Shown here: positions 17,812 to 26,349 of the stretch, piece by piece
How the letters are laid out: every line of letters starts with the position of its first letter
Numbering within the stretch: position 1 is the stretch's first letter
Source of the DNA: Aggregatilineales bacterium
GTDB taxonomy: Bacteria; Chloroflexota; Anaerolineae; Aggregatilineales; Ch27
Length of the DNA: 38,383 nucleotides
Assembly (NCBI GenBank): GCA_029976005.1
Contig: JARKOQ010000011.1
Location: forward strand, 1 to 38,383
Direction of reading: 5' to 3'
Translations under genes and position numbers: made by a program
The notes under the pieces: generated by a model
Told to the model about the DNA's origin: nothing
Seen by the model: the letters and a program-made list of their open reading frames with translations, nothing else
Database searches by the model: none

Positions 17812-20800
17812 GCGCGGCCCTCCCTGGCGGTAGTGGCATTCTGCCCGTTGGACCCGCCACCCGCCTGGGGCTGCCCCTCGGACACGGCCAGCCGGATGCG
17901 GCCGACCTTCGCCCCCAGGGTCTGCCCCAGTTCTTGCAGGGTCACGGTCAGCAGATCGGCCATTTCGGTGTGCTGCTGGATCTGGACGCCGATCTGGTTG
18001 AGGCGCTCCTCACGCTCGGCGTGCTGCTGAGCATCCTGGAGCAGGCGGTTGTTTTCGAGGGCGATCGCGGCGGCATTGGCCAGCGGCATGAGCCGTTCCG
18101 CCATGGCTGCGTTGAAGCTGTCCGGGGCGCTGTTGGTGAGCCACAGCAGGCCCAGCACCTGCCCGCGCTGCACCAGCGGCACGAGGAGCAGGCTGCGCGC
18201 CCAGGTCATCTGCCTCAGGCTGGCCCAGAGCGGGTCGGCGTGCGCGTCGGCAATCACCACCGGCTGCTGGTTGTTCAGCGCCGGAGCCACGCCGGCGACG
18301 GCGGCCAATGGGATGGGTTCGCGGGCATACGAGGGATCGGAGATGGCGCCGATCCGGTCCAGCCAGCGCACCACGCGCATCGTATCCGCCCCACTGATCA
18401 GCGACAGGCTGGCCGTCTCGATCGCCGGAACCAGGCGGATGGCATAGTCGAGCACGCTCCCCAGCACGTCGTCAAGGTCGGTCTTGGAGGTCAGGGCCAG
18501 GGAGATTTCGGCCAGAACCTCGGAATACTGGCGCTGTTCGCGTTCCGCGGCGAACAGCCGGTCACGCTCGATCTCGGCCCGGCGGCGGTCGGTGATATCG
18601 CGCGCGATGCCGACCAGGCCAATGACCGCGCCGGTAGCGTCGCGCAGCGGCACCTTGGTATTCAGATGGGCGATGAGCGAGCCATCCGGCTTGAGCACCT
18701 GGTGCTCATGCTCGATCAGGGCCTCGCCGGTCGCCATCAGGGCCTGCTCGTCTTCGTAGTATTGCTGGGCCATTTCCTTCGGGAAGAAGTCGAAGTCGGT
18801 CTTGCCCTGGGCCTCTTCCTGGCTGCTCACCCCCAGGATGTCGCGGTAGTGGGCGACGTTGTTGAGCAGATTGCGGCTCTGGCGATCCTTGACGAACACG
18901 CTGTCGGGGATGTTGTCGATCAGGATGCGCAGCAGACCGCGCTCCGCGGCCATCCGATCCTCGAAGAACTTGCGCTCGGTGATGTCGCGCCCGACGCCGA
19001 CCAGACCGATCACGTTGCCCTGGCTGTCGCGCATAGGCAGCTTGATCGTGGTGATCCAGATCGTCTGCCCCACCTCGTTGGTGACGTTTTCCTCGGCCAC
19101 GAAAGGCTCGCCGGTCTGGATCACGCCCATGTCGGCGGCCATGAAGACGTCGGCGAGTTCCTTCGAATAGTAGTCGTAGTCGGTCTTGCCGACCGCTTCC
19201 TCCGGGTCGGCCGCGCCCATGTACTCGGCGTTGGCCTGGTTCGTGATCAGGAAGCGCCCTTCGAAGTCCTTGACGTAGATGTAGTCCGGCAGGCTGTCGA
19301 TCAGGGTGCGCAGCAGATTGCGCTCGGCAGCCATGCGTTCCTCGAACTGCTTGCGCTCGGTGATGTCCTGGATGGCGCCCACCAGCCCGGCCGGTGTATT
19401 GTCCGCGTTGTAGAACACGGCCTTATTGAAGATCACGTCGCGCCGCGAACCATCGGCCCAGGTGACCTTGGACTCGTAGGTCTGGGGCTTGCCCTGGGCG
19501 ATCAACTCCAGGTCCGCCTGATGGTAGACTTCGGCCAGGTCCGACGGGGCGATCTGGTGGACGGTCTTGCCGACGATATCCGACCGGGCGCGTCCCAGGT
19601 AGTCCTCGAAAGCCCGGTTGCAGCCGGCATAGACCCCGGCCACGTCCTTGAAGAACACAGGCAGGGGGATGGTATCCATCACGCTCTGAAGGCGGTTACG
19701 CTCGGCGGCGATCGCCGCTTCGGCCGCCTTGATGCCGCTGATGTCGGTCATCAGCGACGCGATGTAACGCGCCTGACCGGCCTCGTCCTTGACCGTGAAG
19801 AAGTTCTCCAGGGTCGGGGTGATCGTGCCATCCCGGGCCAGGAGGGCCATCTCGCCCGTCCATTCCCCGCCCGCGCGCAGCACCGGCAAAATCTCGGTGT
19901 CGAGTCGATGGTGCAGATGGAGGGGATAGTAGTCGTGGAAATCGTGGCGCTGCATGGCGGCGACATCCGGCTCCTGCACGATCTCCAGCAGGCGCGGGTT
20001 GGCGTAGTAGACCTGGCCATCCAGGGTCGTCATGCCAATGCCCTGGCCGGAAGCCAGGATCAACTGGCGGAAGGTATTGGCCTCGTCCAGCAGGCGCGTG
20101 CTTTCGATCACGATCGCGATCTGGCCGCACAGCCCTTCCAGCAAGAACTGATCTTCGGCCGTCAGGCGGCCGGGGGTATCGCTCTGAACGTCGAGAATAC
20201 CCACAATCTCGCCGCGGAACTTGATCGGCACGGCCAGCTCGCCGCGCGTATCCGGCAGGAAGGGGTTGGGAACCCAGTCGGCGTCGGCGGTCGTATCCGC
20301 CGCCAGCACGGACTGCCCGGTCGAGGTCGCCATGCCGACCACGCCCCGGCCCAGTGGCAGGCTGTGCCCGGCTTCGAGCATCTGCCTGCCGGTTTCGCCG
20401 TAGCCCACCTGAAGTCGCATCACCTGGTTGGCCGGATCGTAACGGAAAATCTGGGTGTGATAGTAGCCGAACCGTTCCTTGATCAGGCTCACCACCCGCT
20501 CGAAGACGACATCCAGGTTGGCCGCCGCCGCGATCTCCTGGGCGACCTGCGTGACCGTGTTCACCTGCTCGCCGCGCTGGGCCAGCGATTCCTGAATCTG
20601 CATTTCGAGGCGCTTGCGCTCGGTGATGTCGGTCGCCACGGCAAGCACCTGGGTGAATGAGCCATCCGGGCCGGCCAGCGGCACCTTGATCGTTTGCAGC
20701 CAGCGCGTCTCTCCGGAGGTACTGGTCAGCGCCTCCTCCGGAATGTGTTTGATCTTGCCCGACTGCATCACTTCCCGGTCGTCGGCCAGGTACTGCGCCA

Positions 20801-22868
20801 CCTGCTCCGGATTGGCGTTGAAATCGGCGTCGGTCTTGCCGATCAACTGATCGATGGTCGCGCCGTAGAGATCGGCCAGCGCCTTGTTGACCATGACAAA
20901 CCGGCCGTCCCAGTCCTTCACGAGGATGATGCTGGGATTGGCGTCGATGATCTGGCGCAGGAAGGATCGCTGCTCGTCCAGGGCTTCCGTCGCGCGCATC
21001 TGCTTGGTGATGTCGGTCGCCACCGCCAGCACGTAATTCGAGCCATCCGGGGCGGGCAGCGGGGCCTTGACCGTCTGCATCCAGCGCGGCTCGCCGGTCA
21101 CCGCGTCGTTGAGCTGCTCCGCCGGGATGTACTTGGCCTCGCCGGAGCGCATCACCTGCCGGTCGTCGGCCAGGAACTGTTCCACCTGCTCCCGGTCGGA
21201 GTTGAAATCGAAGTCGGTCTTGCCGACGATCGCGTCCGGGGTCGTGCCATAGATTTCGGCGAAAGCCCGGTTGGCCAGGATGAACTTCCCGTCCCAGTCC
21301 TTGACCAGCATCGGGCTGGGGGTGTATTCGATGAGCTGGCTCAGGAACTCCTGCTGCTGGCGCAGGGCTTCCGCCGTGCGCCTCTGCTCGGTGATGTCCT
21401 GCTGGACGGCGAGGTACTGGATCACCTGGCCGTGGTCGTCGCGGATCGGGGTGATCGAGGCCGAAACCCAGAATTCCTCGCCGGACTTCTTGCGATTGCG
21501 GAATTCCCCGCGCCATTCGCGCCCGGTCGCCAGCCCTTCCCACAGCTCGGTTTCCGGCCGGTCGTGGGTATAACGCAGGAAGCCCACGTCCTGCCCGATC
21601 GCCTCCTCGGCGGAGTAGCCGCTGATGGCCGTGAAGCGCGAGTTGACGTATTCGATCTTGCCCCGCATGTCGGTGATGATGACAATGCTGGGGCTTTGCT
21701 CCACCGCCAGGGAAAGCTGGCGGACCCTCTGTTCGGCCTCGCGGCGTTCGGTCACGTCTTCGTACATGCCAAGCACGCCCACGGTCTGGCCGAGATCGTC
21801 GGTCAGGGGGATCCAACTGCTGTCCAGCCAGAGCGTGTGGCCGTCGGGGAGTTGGTGAGTCTGGGTGACGTGATAGCGCGGCGCGCCGCCTTCGATTACG
21901 GCCCGCTCGGTAGCCTGGTAGGTCTCTTCCTCGGCCTGGGTCGCCTGCCAGGGCAGGTCGCGGTCGGTCTTGCCGGCCAGATCGGCCGGATCGCTCAGGC
22001 CCACGTCCCCGGCGAACGCGGCATTGCAGCCGCCATAGACGAGGTTGGCGTCCTTCCAGAAGACGCGCAGGGGCAGGCTGTCCAGCACGAGCTGGAGCAT
22101 CCGGCGAGCCTCCATCAATTCGCGGCTGCGCTGCTGGCGGGCGGTGATCTCGTGGGCGACCCAGACCACGCGCCGGTCGTCAATCGGCGCGATGCGGGCG
22201 CTGAACCAGGTTTCCTTACCCTGGATGGGCAGCGCGTACTCCGCCCGCACCGGCTGGTTTTCCTCCAGCGCGCGGCGAATGTAACCCAGCAGTTGGTCGG
22301 CAATTTCGGCGGGAAGCGCTTCGGCGAAGGACCGGCCAATCAGCTCGTCCGCCGGGCGGAGGAGCTGGTCGGGGCTGGCGGACGCGACCTGGAGATAGCG
22401 CCCATCCCGATCCAGGACCAGGACCACGTCCTCCAGGCGACCGAAGATGTCACGCAGGTCGAGCGCGCCGGAGGACTGCGCGCTGCCCAGGCTCAGGCCG
22501 ATCATCTGCCCGGCGATGTGCAGGGTCGCGGCCAGGGCCGAGTCGATCTTGCCCGGCGCGGCGTAGGCCGCCAGGGCGCGGGTCGCACTCAGCGGGACGA
22601 TGCAGCGGGCGCCGTCCGCGTCGACCGCGACCTCGCCCACCGCCAGAATCGCCGCGAGCACGGCCGCCGGCTCGAAGGCCGGGATCGTGCCCGCCTGGCG
22701 CTCGCAAACGAGGGTCTCCCCGCCGGTCAGGTTGAGCAGGGCCGCGCCGGACAGATCGGGAAGGTGCTGGAGCAAGACCTCCAGCACGGGCCGGCCGGTA
22801 TGCCGCAGGGCCTCGTGCAGGGCGGTCGTCAGGGGCAAGAGCGTGCCCGGGGCAGGCTCGTGGGGCAT
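17808..22868 (-). CDS. Soluble multi-PAS/GAF sensor protein (nine PAS, two GAF) without kinase domain
   Basis: The 1,686-aa protein has no clear TM segment or signal peptide, so it is probably cytoplasmic. Residues 1-135 are a degenerate, possibly GAF-like region. Nine PAS units follow, starting near 140, 263, 390, 513, 637, 937, 1063, 1187 and 1317; most close with a PAC-type D[IV]T motif (ITERK, VTERR). GAF domains lie near 770-927 (GVVGMATSTGQ, GILDVQSDTPG) and 1447-1614. Several PAS units share a LVKDWDG or VKD core and are plainly duplicates. The end carries the same tail as the GAF proteins (LNQIGVQIQ, ending GRIRLAV). No HisKA, HATPase, GGDEF or DNA-binding domain is present. ATG 22868 has a strong GGAGGAG ribosome-binding site. 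Inferred role: integrates cytoplasmic signals and acts through the shared kinase. Confidence 0.92.
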   Translation of the reverse strand: MPHEPAPGTLLPLTTALHEALRHTGRPVLEVLLQHLPDLSGAALLNLTGGETLVCERQAGTIPAFEPAAVLAAILAVGEVAVDADGARCIVPLSATRALAAYAAPGKIDSALAATLHIAGQMIGLSLGSAQSSGALDLRDIFGRLEDVVLVLDRDGRYLQVASASPDQLLRPADELIGRSFAEALPAEIADQLLGYIRRALEENQPVRAEYALPIQGKETWFSARIAPIDDRRVVWVAHEITARQQRSRELMEARRMLQLVLDSLPLRVFWKDANLVYGGCNAAFAGDVGLSDPADLAGKTDRDLPWQATQAEEETYQATERAVIEGGAPRYHVTQTHQLPDGHTLWLDSSWIPLTDDLGQTVGVLGMYEDVTERREAEQRVRQLSLAVEQSPSIVIITDMRGKIEYVNSRFTAISGYSAEEAIGQDVGFLRYTHDRPETELWEGLATGREWRGEFRNRKKSGEEFWVSASITPIRDDHGQVIQYLAVQQDITEQRRTAEALRQQQEFLSQLIEYTPSPMLVKDWDGKFILANRAFAEIYGTTPDAIVGKTDFDFNSDREQVEQFLADDRQVMRSGEAKYIPAEQLNDAVTGEPRWMQTVKAPLPAPDGSNYVLAVATDITKQMRATEALDEQRSFLRQIIDANPSIILVKDWDGRFVMVNKALADLYGATIDQLIGKTDADFNANPEQVAQYLADDREVMQSGKIKHIPEEALTSTSGETRWLQTIKVPLAGPDGSFTQVLAVATDITERKRLEMQIQESLAQRGEQVNTVTQVAQEIAAAANLDVVFERVVSLIKERFGYYHTQIFRYDPANQVMRLQVGYGETGRQMLEAGHSLPLGRGVVGMATSTGQSVLAADTTADADWVPNPFLPDTRGELAVPIKFRGEIVGILDVQSDTPGRLTAEDQFLLEGLCGQIAIVIESTRLLDEANTFRQLILASGQGIGMTTLDGQVYYANPRLLEIVQEPDVAAMQRHDFHDYYPLHLHHRLDTEILPVLRAGGEWTGEMALLARDGTITPTLENFFTVKDEAGQARYIASLMTDISGIKAAEAAIAAERNRLQSVMDTIPLPVFFKDVAGVYAGCNRAFEDYLGRARSDIVGKTVHQIAPSDLAEVYHQADLELIAQGKPQTYESKVTWADGSRRDVIFNKAVFYNADNTPAGLVGAIQDITERKQFEERMAAERNLLRTLIDSLPDYIYVKDFEGRFLITNQANAEYMGAADPEEAVGKTDYDYYSKELADVFMAADMGVIQTGEPFVAEENVTNEVGQTIWITTIKLPMRDSQGNVIGLVGVGRDITERKFFEDRMAAERGLLRILIDNIPDSVFVKDRQSRNLLNNVAHYRDILGVSSQEEAQGKTDFDFFPKEMAQQYYEDEQALMATGEALIEHEHQVLKPDGSLIAHLNTKVPLRDATGAVIGLVGIARDITDRRRAEIERDRLFAAEREQRQYSEVLAEISLALTSKTDLDDVLGSVLDYAIRLVPAIETASLSLISGADTMRVVRWLDRIGAISDPSYAREPIPLAAVAGVAPALNNQQPVVIADAHADPLWASLRQMTWARSLLLVPLVQRGQVLGLLWLTNSAPDSFNAAMAERLMPLANAAAIALENNRLLQDAQQHAEREERLNQIGVQIQQHTEMADLLTVTLQELGQTLGAKVGRIRLAVSEGQPQAGGGSNGQNATTAREGRA

Positions 22869-22889
22869 GGCAGGTCTCCTCCGCGCGGG

Positions 22890-23333
22890 TTATCGCCACT
22901 CCCAGACGGGGTCGCCGGACAGGATGCGTTTGATCTGCTCCGGGAACCGATCGGGGTCGAGAGGCTTGCCCAGGAAGCCGTCGAAACCGGCGGCCTGGGC
23001 CTTGCGCATCTGGTTCTCACTGGCTTCGGCAGTCACGGCAACCACCAGGGTGTCGCGCAGGCGCTGGTTGGCGCGCAGTTTTTGCAGGGCCTGATAGCCG
23101 TCCTCGTAGGGCAGCCGGATGTCCATCAGGATCAGGTCGACCCTGGGCAGCGAATCGGCGAACTGCACGACCTGCCAGCCGCTGGTCTTCCACTCACAAT
23201 GCCGGACACCCATGAAGGCCAGCATCCGCGCGATCAGCACGAAGTTGGGGACGTTGTCCTCAACGACAAGCACGTAGGCCTCGCCGAGATCGACGCCTTG
23301 CGACAACTCCTGTTCGGACATAGGCAGGCTCAA
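22890..23333 (-). CDS. Stand-alone CheY/DivK-like response regulator receiver
   Basis: The 147-aa single receiver domain has acidic pair E25/D26 (VVEDN), phospho-acceptor D71 in LILMDIRLP, T101 and K123 in LGKPLD. No DNA-binding or enzymatic output follows, so it must act by protein contact or as a phosphate relay or sink. The start overlaps the preceding receiver stop by 4 nt. An internal ATG at residue 5 is an alternative start. It lies 21 nt before the multi-PAS gene. Its cognate kinase is inferred to be the giant hybrid kinase of the locus. Confidence 0.93.
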   Translation of the reverse strand: MSLPMSEQELSQGVDLGEAYVLVVEDNVPNFVLIARMLAFMGVRHCEWKTSGWQVVQFADSLPRVDLILMDIRLPYEDGYQALQKLRANQRLRDTLVVAVTAEASENQMRKAQAAGFDGFLGKPLDPDRFPEQIKRILSGDPVWEWR

Positions 23334-23695
23334 CTCCTCAGGTAACGCTGAACTTCAGCGGGGAAATTATCCACGTCGATGGGTTTGGGGATGTAGCCGT
23401 CGCAGACTTCCAAAGCCCGGCTGCGATCGGCCGGCATCACGTTGGCCGTCAGGGCGATGATCGGCACGTGACTCAGGCTGGGAATCTGGCGCAGCGCGCG
23501 GGTGGCGGTCAGGCCGTCCAGCTCAGGCATGCTCAGATCCATCAAGATCAAATCGGGCACGATTTGCTTGGCAATCTCGATTCCCTCGGCGGCATTGTCG
23601 GCCTCGATCACTTTGATCCCTTCGGCCTCGAGGATACGCCGCACCAGGATTCGATTGAATGCATTGTCTTCGATATAGAGGATTTGCTGGCTCAT
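23330..23695 (-). CDS. Stand-alone DivK-like response regulator receiver, first gene of the sensor operon
   Basis: The 121-aa protein is a complete receiver domain and nothing else: E9/D10 (YIEDN), phospho-acceptor D53 in LILMDLSMP, T83 in ALTAN and K104 in IPKPID. This pattern is typical of DivK and of receivers split from hybrid kinases. A GGAG motif lies about 10 nt before ATG 23695. It is the promoter-proximal gene of the minus-strand sensor operon and overlaps the next receiver gene by 4 nt. Target unknown. Confidence 0.93.
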   Translation of the reverse strand: MSQQILYIEDNAFNRILVRRILEAEGIKVIEADNAAEGIEIAKQIVPDLILMDLSMPELDGLTATRALRQIPSLSHVPIIALTANVMPADRSRALEVCDGYIPKPIDVDNFPAEVQRYLRS

Positions 23696-23734
23696 GGGTG
23701 CCGGACTCCACCGTACAGGCGCGGACTGACAGCG

Positions 23735-23748
23735 CTCACATCTGTGAG
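23735..23748. promoter_or_regulatory. Palindrome in the leader of the sensor operon
   Basis: CTCACA-TC-TGTGAG is a perfect 6-bp inverted repeat between the inferred start of transcription and the first receiver gene. It could be an operator for a dimeric regulator or a small hairpin in the leader. No regulator can be named. Confidence 0.4.
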
Positions 23749-23798
23749 TTTACCACAAAAATCAAACAAACACGGTTATGATTCTACAACCTATCTAA

Positions 23799-23804
23799 AT
23801 TATA
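23799..23804 (-). promoter_or_regulatory. -10 element for the sensor operon
   Basis: The minus strand reads a consensus TATAAT here inside a markedly AT-rich stretch (about 23750-23870), which stands out in this GC-rich window. Transcription would begin near 23792, giving a leader of about 97 nt before ATG 23695. No good -35 was seen 16-18 nt upstream, so an activator or another sigma factor may be involved. Confidence 0.5.
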
Positions 23805-23867
23805 CGTGAATTGTTTAAGGGGAGAAGCGTTTATTTAGTATTCATGCGTGGAAAAAACTGACGGTCA

Positions 23868-23876
23868 TGCTACAAT
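23868..23876 (+). promoter_or_regulatory. Extended -10 promoter for the PIG-L deacetylase gene
   Basis: TGCTACAAT fits an extended -10 (TGn-TACAAT). Transcription would start near 23883, downstream of the in-frame ATG at 23867. This supports the later ATG 23933 as the start codon. The -35 is weak. Confidence 0.45.
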
Positions 23877-23932
23877 TCGCCGGACTTGCACCCTTAGCCT
23901 GTATTGTAAACGTTATTGAGGAAAATCTGCAA

Positions 23933-24748
23933 ATGCCATCTTCATCCAATCGCAAGTATACCCCGGACCGGGTGCTGGTCATCGTCGCCCACCCGGATGA
24001 CATCGAATTCGGCTCGGCGGGCACCATCGCCCGCTGGGTGAGGGATGGCGCCCAGGCCCGCTACGTGCTGTGCACCAGCGGCCAGGTCGGAATCAAGGAC
24101 CCGGCCGTGACCCCCCAGGAAGCCGCCCGCATCCGCGAGGCGGAACAGACCGCCGCGGCGCGCGTCGCCGGTGTCGAGGATGTCGTCTACCTGGGCTACC
24201 TGGACGGCATGCTGGAGAACACGATGGCCCTGCGCAAGCAGCTCGTGCGCGAAATCCGGCGCTTCCGCCCGGAGGTGCTGATCTGCCAGGACCCCACCGC
24301 CCTGTTCGTGGGCGACAGCTACATCAACCACCCCGATCACCGCGCCGCGGGCGGGGCCGCCCTGGACGCCGTCTTCCCGGCGGCGGGGATGCCCGCCCTC
24401 TTCCAGGAGCTGGAAGAGGAGGGCCTGGAGGCCCACGAGACGCGCAAGGTGTACGTCTCCACCTGGCAGAACGCCAACACCTACGTGGACATCACCGACA
24501 CGATCGAGATCAAGATCGAGGCCCTGAAGCAGCACAAGAGCCAGATGGGCGACTGGGACCCCACCGAGCGGATCAAGGGCTGGGCCTCGGAACGCGCCCA
24601 GGGCTTCGAGTTCGCCTATGCCGAGACCTTCAAGGTGATCTCGCTCAAGAGCGATGAGGATTGGGCGCGCTGCCGGGGGTACGTCCTGCCCGGCCACTGC
24701 AAGGAGCCGGAAACCGAGGCCGAAGCGCTGACCAGCGCCTCGCGCTGA
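23933..24748 (+). CDS. PIG-L/LmbE family zinc-dependent deacetylase
   Basis: The 271-aa protein belongs to the LmbE/PIG-L family, which removes acetyl groups from N-acetylglucosamine-type substrates such as mycothiol or bacillithiol precursors and lipid-linked sugars. The zinc-binding AHPDD motif is at 19-23 (H20, D23) and the second zinc motif HPDH at 133-136. Length is normal for the family and there is no signal peptide, so it should be cytosolic. ATG 23933 is preferred because GAGGA lies 10 nt upstream and the inferred transcription start lies after the earlier ATG 23867, which would add 22 untypical residues. It is a single-gene unit, divergent from the sensor operon and closed by its own terminator. 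The exact substrate is not determinable. Confidence 0.9.
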   Translation: MPSSSNRKYTPDRVLVIVAHPDDIEFGSAGTIARWVRDGAQARYVLCTSGQVGIKDPAVTPQEAARIREAEQTAAARVAGVEDVVYLGYLDGMLENTMALRKQLVREIRRFRPEVLICQDPTALFVGDSYINHPDHRAAGGAALDAVFPAAGMPALFQELEEEGLEAHETRKVYVSTWQNANTYVDITDTIEIKIEALKQHKSQMGDWDPTERIKGWASERAQGFEFAYAETFKVISLKSDEDWARCRGYVLPGHCKEPETEAEALTSASR

Positions 24749-24774
24749 GTCCGCTCCAGCCAGCGACAGCACGA

Positions 24775-24801
24775 AGGGACAGGATCGCCCTGTCCCTTTT
24801 T
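24775..24801 (+). terminator. Intrinsic terminator of the PIG-L gene
   Basis: A perfect 9-bp stem (AGGGACAGG / CCTGTCCCT) with a 5-nt loop is followed by five T on the plus strand, 26 nt after the PIG-L stop codon. The minus side lacks a T-tract, so it should act mainly on the plus strand. Confidence 0.9.
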
Positions 24802-24825
24802 GATTCTCTCGAACCGGCCCGTTCG

Positions 24826-25458
24826 TCAGGCCTTCTGGATTTCCCTGACCGGCTGGCGCAGGACGGTCTTGAGCTTCTCCGGCGCGGTGCGGGTCGGGTC
24901 GCCGATGTACAGCTCGTGGTGCTTGCCGGCGAAGGTCAGGCCATTCTGGGGCATGAACTCGTGGTGCAGGCGGTGCAGGGTCGGCCCCTCGGCACTGTAG
25001 GGGCCGATGTGCATGATCTGGACCGACAGCCCTTCGTGGTAGGTTTCCAGGCGCAGGCGCGGCAGGGCGGGCAGGTCCTTCTTGCGGGCGGCCTCGGCCC
25101 GCGCCGCCTCGACCATCTCCGGCGTGATGTGCTCCGGGGCCATGATCATCATCGTCCACAACCAGGCGTCCTTGTCGGTCGTGACCTCGAACGCGCCGGC
25201 CATGTCCTCGGCCCACCACAGACCTTCCAGTGGCGGGACGGTGTAGTCGATCGCGCATTCCTTCTTGCTCTTGAACTTGAGCGTATAGGCCAGGCTGTAC
25301 AGGGCATTCAGCGCGGCCGCGTACTCGGCGGACGTGTTGGGATCGCCCTGCCCGTCGATCATCAGGAAGTTCATGGGCGGCACGTCGACCAGGGTGAAAT
25401 CCCTGGACGAGGGGTCGTAGAGGTGCCGGTATTCCTTTTTGAAGTCGATCTTAATCAT
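24826..25458 (-). CDS. GyrI-like small-molecule-binding domain protein
   Basis: The 210-aa protein resembles the GyrI-like ligand-binding family: VDVPPMNFLMIDGQGDPN near 24-41, LEGLWWAED near 78-86, VQIMHIGPYSAEG near 146-158 and LYIGDPTRT near 185-193. These domains bind small, often hydrophobic or cationic compounds and occur as the sensory half of regulators such as BmrR/Rob or as free proteins. There is no DNA-binding domain here. Its start overlaps the end of the PadR gene by 8 nt, so the two are co-translated and the pair probably forms a ligand-responsive unit. The ligand is unknown. Confidence 0.85.
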   Translation of the reverse strand: MIKIDFKKEYRHLYDPSSRDFTLVDVPPMNFLMIDGQGDPNTSAEYAAALNALYSLAYTLKFKSKKECAIDYTVPPLEGLWWAEDMAGAFEVTTDKDAWLWTMMIMAPEHITPEMVEAARAEAARKKDLPALPRLRLETYHEGLSVQIMHIGPYSAEGPTLHRLHHEFMPQNGLTFAGKHHELYIGDPTRTAPEKLKTVLRQPVREIQKA

Positions 25459-25984
25459 CTTCGCGTTCCTCCAGGCGGGCCAGCGCCGCCTCCATCCAGC
25501 GGCGTTCGGCCGCCGCCAGGGTCAGGCTGAAATCGAACAAAGCCTCCACGTGATCCGGCAGGGGACTCTGCGCCTCCCGCCGGGCAGCCATCCGCGCCTC
25601 TCGCGCCGCCAGATGGGCGATCCGGCGCGCCAGCGCCGCCCGGACTTCATCCGGCGGCAGGGCGGGCAGTCCGCCCAGGCCCAGCATGAAGGGCGCGAAG
25701 CTCAACTGCGGCTCGGCCAGGGCTTCCAGACAGGCCTGCCGCCAGGCCTCGACTCCGGCGGGGGTGATGTGGAAAATCCGGCGGCCCAGGCCGCGCTCCC
25801 CCGGCCCGATCGTATCCGTGACGAGGCCGTCCTTTTGCAGCTTCTTGAGCACGTAGTAGATCGAGGAGAATCCGACCTCGGTCCACTCGCGCATGCCGCG
25901 CGCCTCGATGAGCTGCTCCAGGCCGTAGCCGTGCTGCGGCCCCTCGGCGATCAGGCTCAGGATGGCGAATTCCGCATTGGTCAT
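25451..25984 (-). CDS. PadR family transcriptional regulator
   Basis: The 177-aa protein has the PadR winged helix in residues 1-85: LSLIAEGPQHGYGLEQLIE for the first helices, SSIYYVLKKLQKDGLV for the recognition helix and wing, and HITPAGVEAW closing the domain. An Ala/Arg-rich helical C-terminal region (about 95-175) is of the kind used for dimerisation. PadR proteins usually repress their own operon and release on ligand binding. A strong promoter with an overlapping palindrome lies 26-65 nt upstream. It is followed, with 8 nt overlap, by a GyrI-like ligand-binding gene, suggesting that ligand sensing is supplied or shared in trans. Confidence 0.9.
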   Translation of the reverse strand: MTNAEFAILSLIAEGPQHGYGLEQLIEARGMREWTEVGFSSIYYVLKKLQKDGLVTDTIGPGERGLGRRIFHITPAGVEAWRQACLEALAEPQLSFAPFMLGLGGLPALPPDEVRAALARRIAHLAAREARMAARREAQSPLPDHVEALFDFSLTLAAAERRWMEAALARLEEREDD

Positions 25985-26009
25985 GCTTTAACCCTTATAG
26001 CATCACAAC

Positions 26010-26049
26010 ATTCTAGTTATAGAATAATCCAGGCCGCCCAGAATGTCAA
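26010..26049 (-). promoter_or_regulatory. PadR promoter with operator-like palindrome
   Basis: On the minus strand, TTGACA (26044-26049) is separated by 17 nt from TATTCT (26021-26026), close to sigma-70 consensus. The palindrome ATTCTA-GTTA-TAGAAT (26010-26025) covers most of the -10 element and the start region. This is where a repressor would block polymerase, and PadR itself is the obvious candidate. Confidence 0.75.
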
Positions 26050-26099
26050 GCTCGCGCCGCAGACTCTGCTCCTTCTCTAGCCGCCTTCCTCTTGAGTCT

Positions 26100-26272
26100 T
26101 GCCTCTCGCCTCTCGCCACTGGTCTCCCGGCCTCTGGCCTCTGGTCTCTGGTCTCTGGCCTCCCGGCCTCTGGCCTCTGGTCTCCCGGCCTCCCGGCCTC
26201 TGGTCTCTGGCCTCCCGGCCTCCCGGCCTCTGGCCTCTCGCCTCCCGGCCTCTGCTCTCCCGGCCTCTCGCA
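26100..26272. repeat. Minisatellite of 7- and 8-nt units
   Basis: About 170 bases consist of intermixed TCTGGYC heptamers and TCCCGGCC octamers, roughly twenty units in irregular order, with variants such as TCTCGCC. It lies between the PadR promoter and the lipoprotein promoter. Its right edge stops just before the -35 box at 26273. The plus frames through it are open only because of composition; I see no sign that it is coding. Confidence 0.85.
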
Positions 26273-26301
26273 TTGTCGGGATCGCGGCTTGCGCGTACAC
26301 T
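26273..26301 (+). promoter_or_regulatory. Promoter of the lipoprotein gene
   Basis: TTGTCG and TACACT are separated by exactly 17 nt. Transcription would begin near 26308, about 42 nt before ATG 26350. This rules out the upstream in-frame starts inside the repeat array. Confidence 0.65.
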
Positions 26302-26349
26302 GGTCGGCAAGGCTCGATCCCGCCTGGGATTCCGGAGGAGGTTCGGACG

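Noticed and set aside
26043-26349. Extension of the lipoprotein frame upstream through the minisatellite
   Set aside because: The promoter at 26273-26301, the GGAGGAG site and the lipobox signal peptide all place the start at 26350. The repeat is open in several frames by composition alone.
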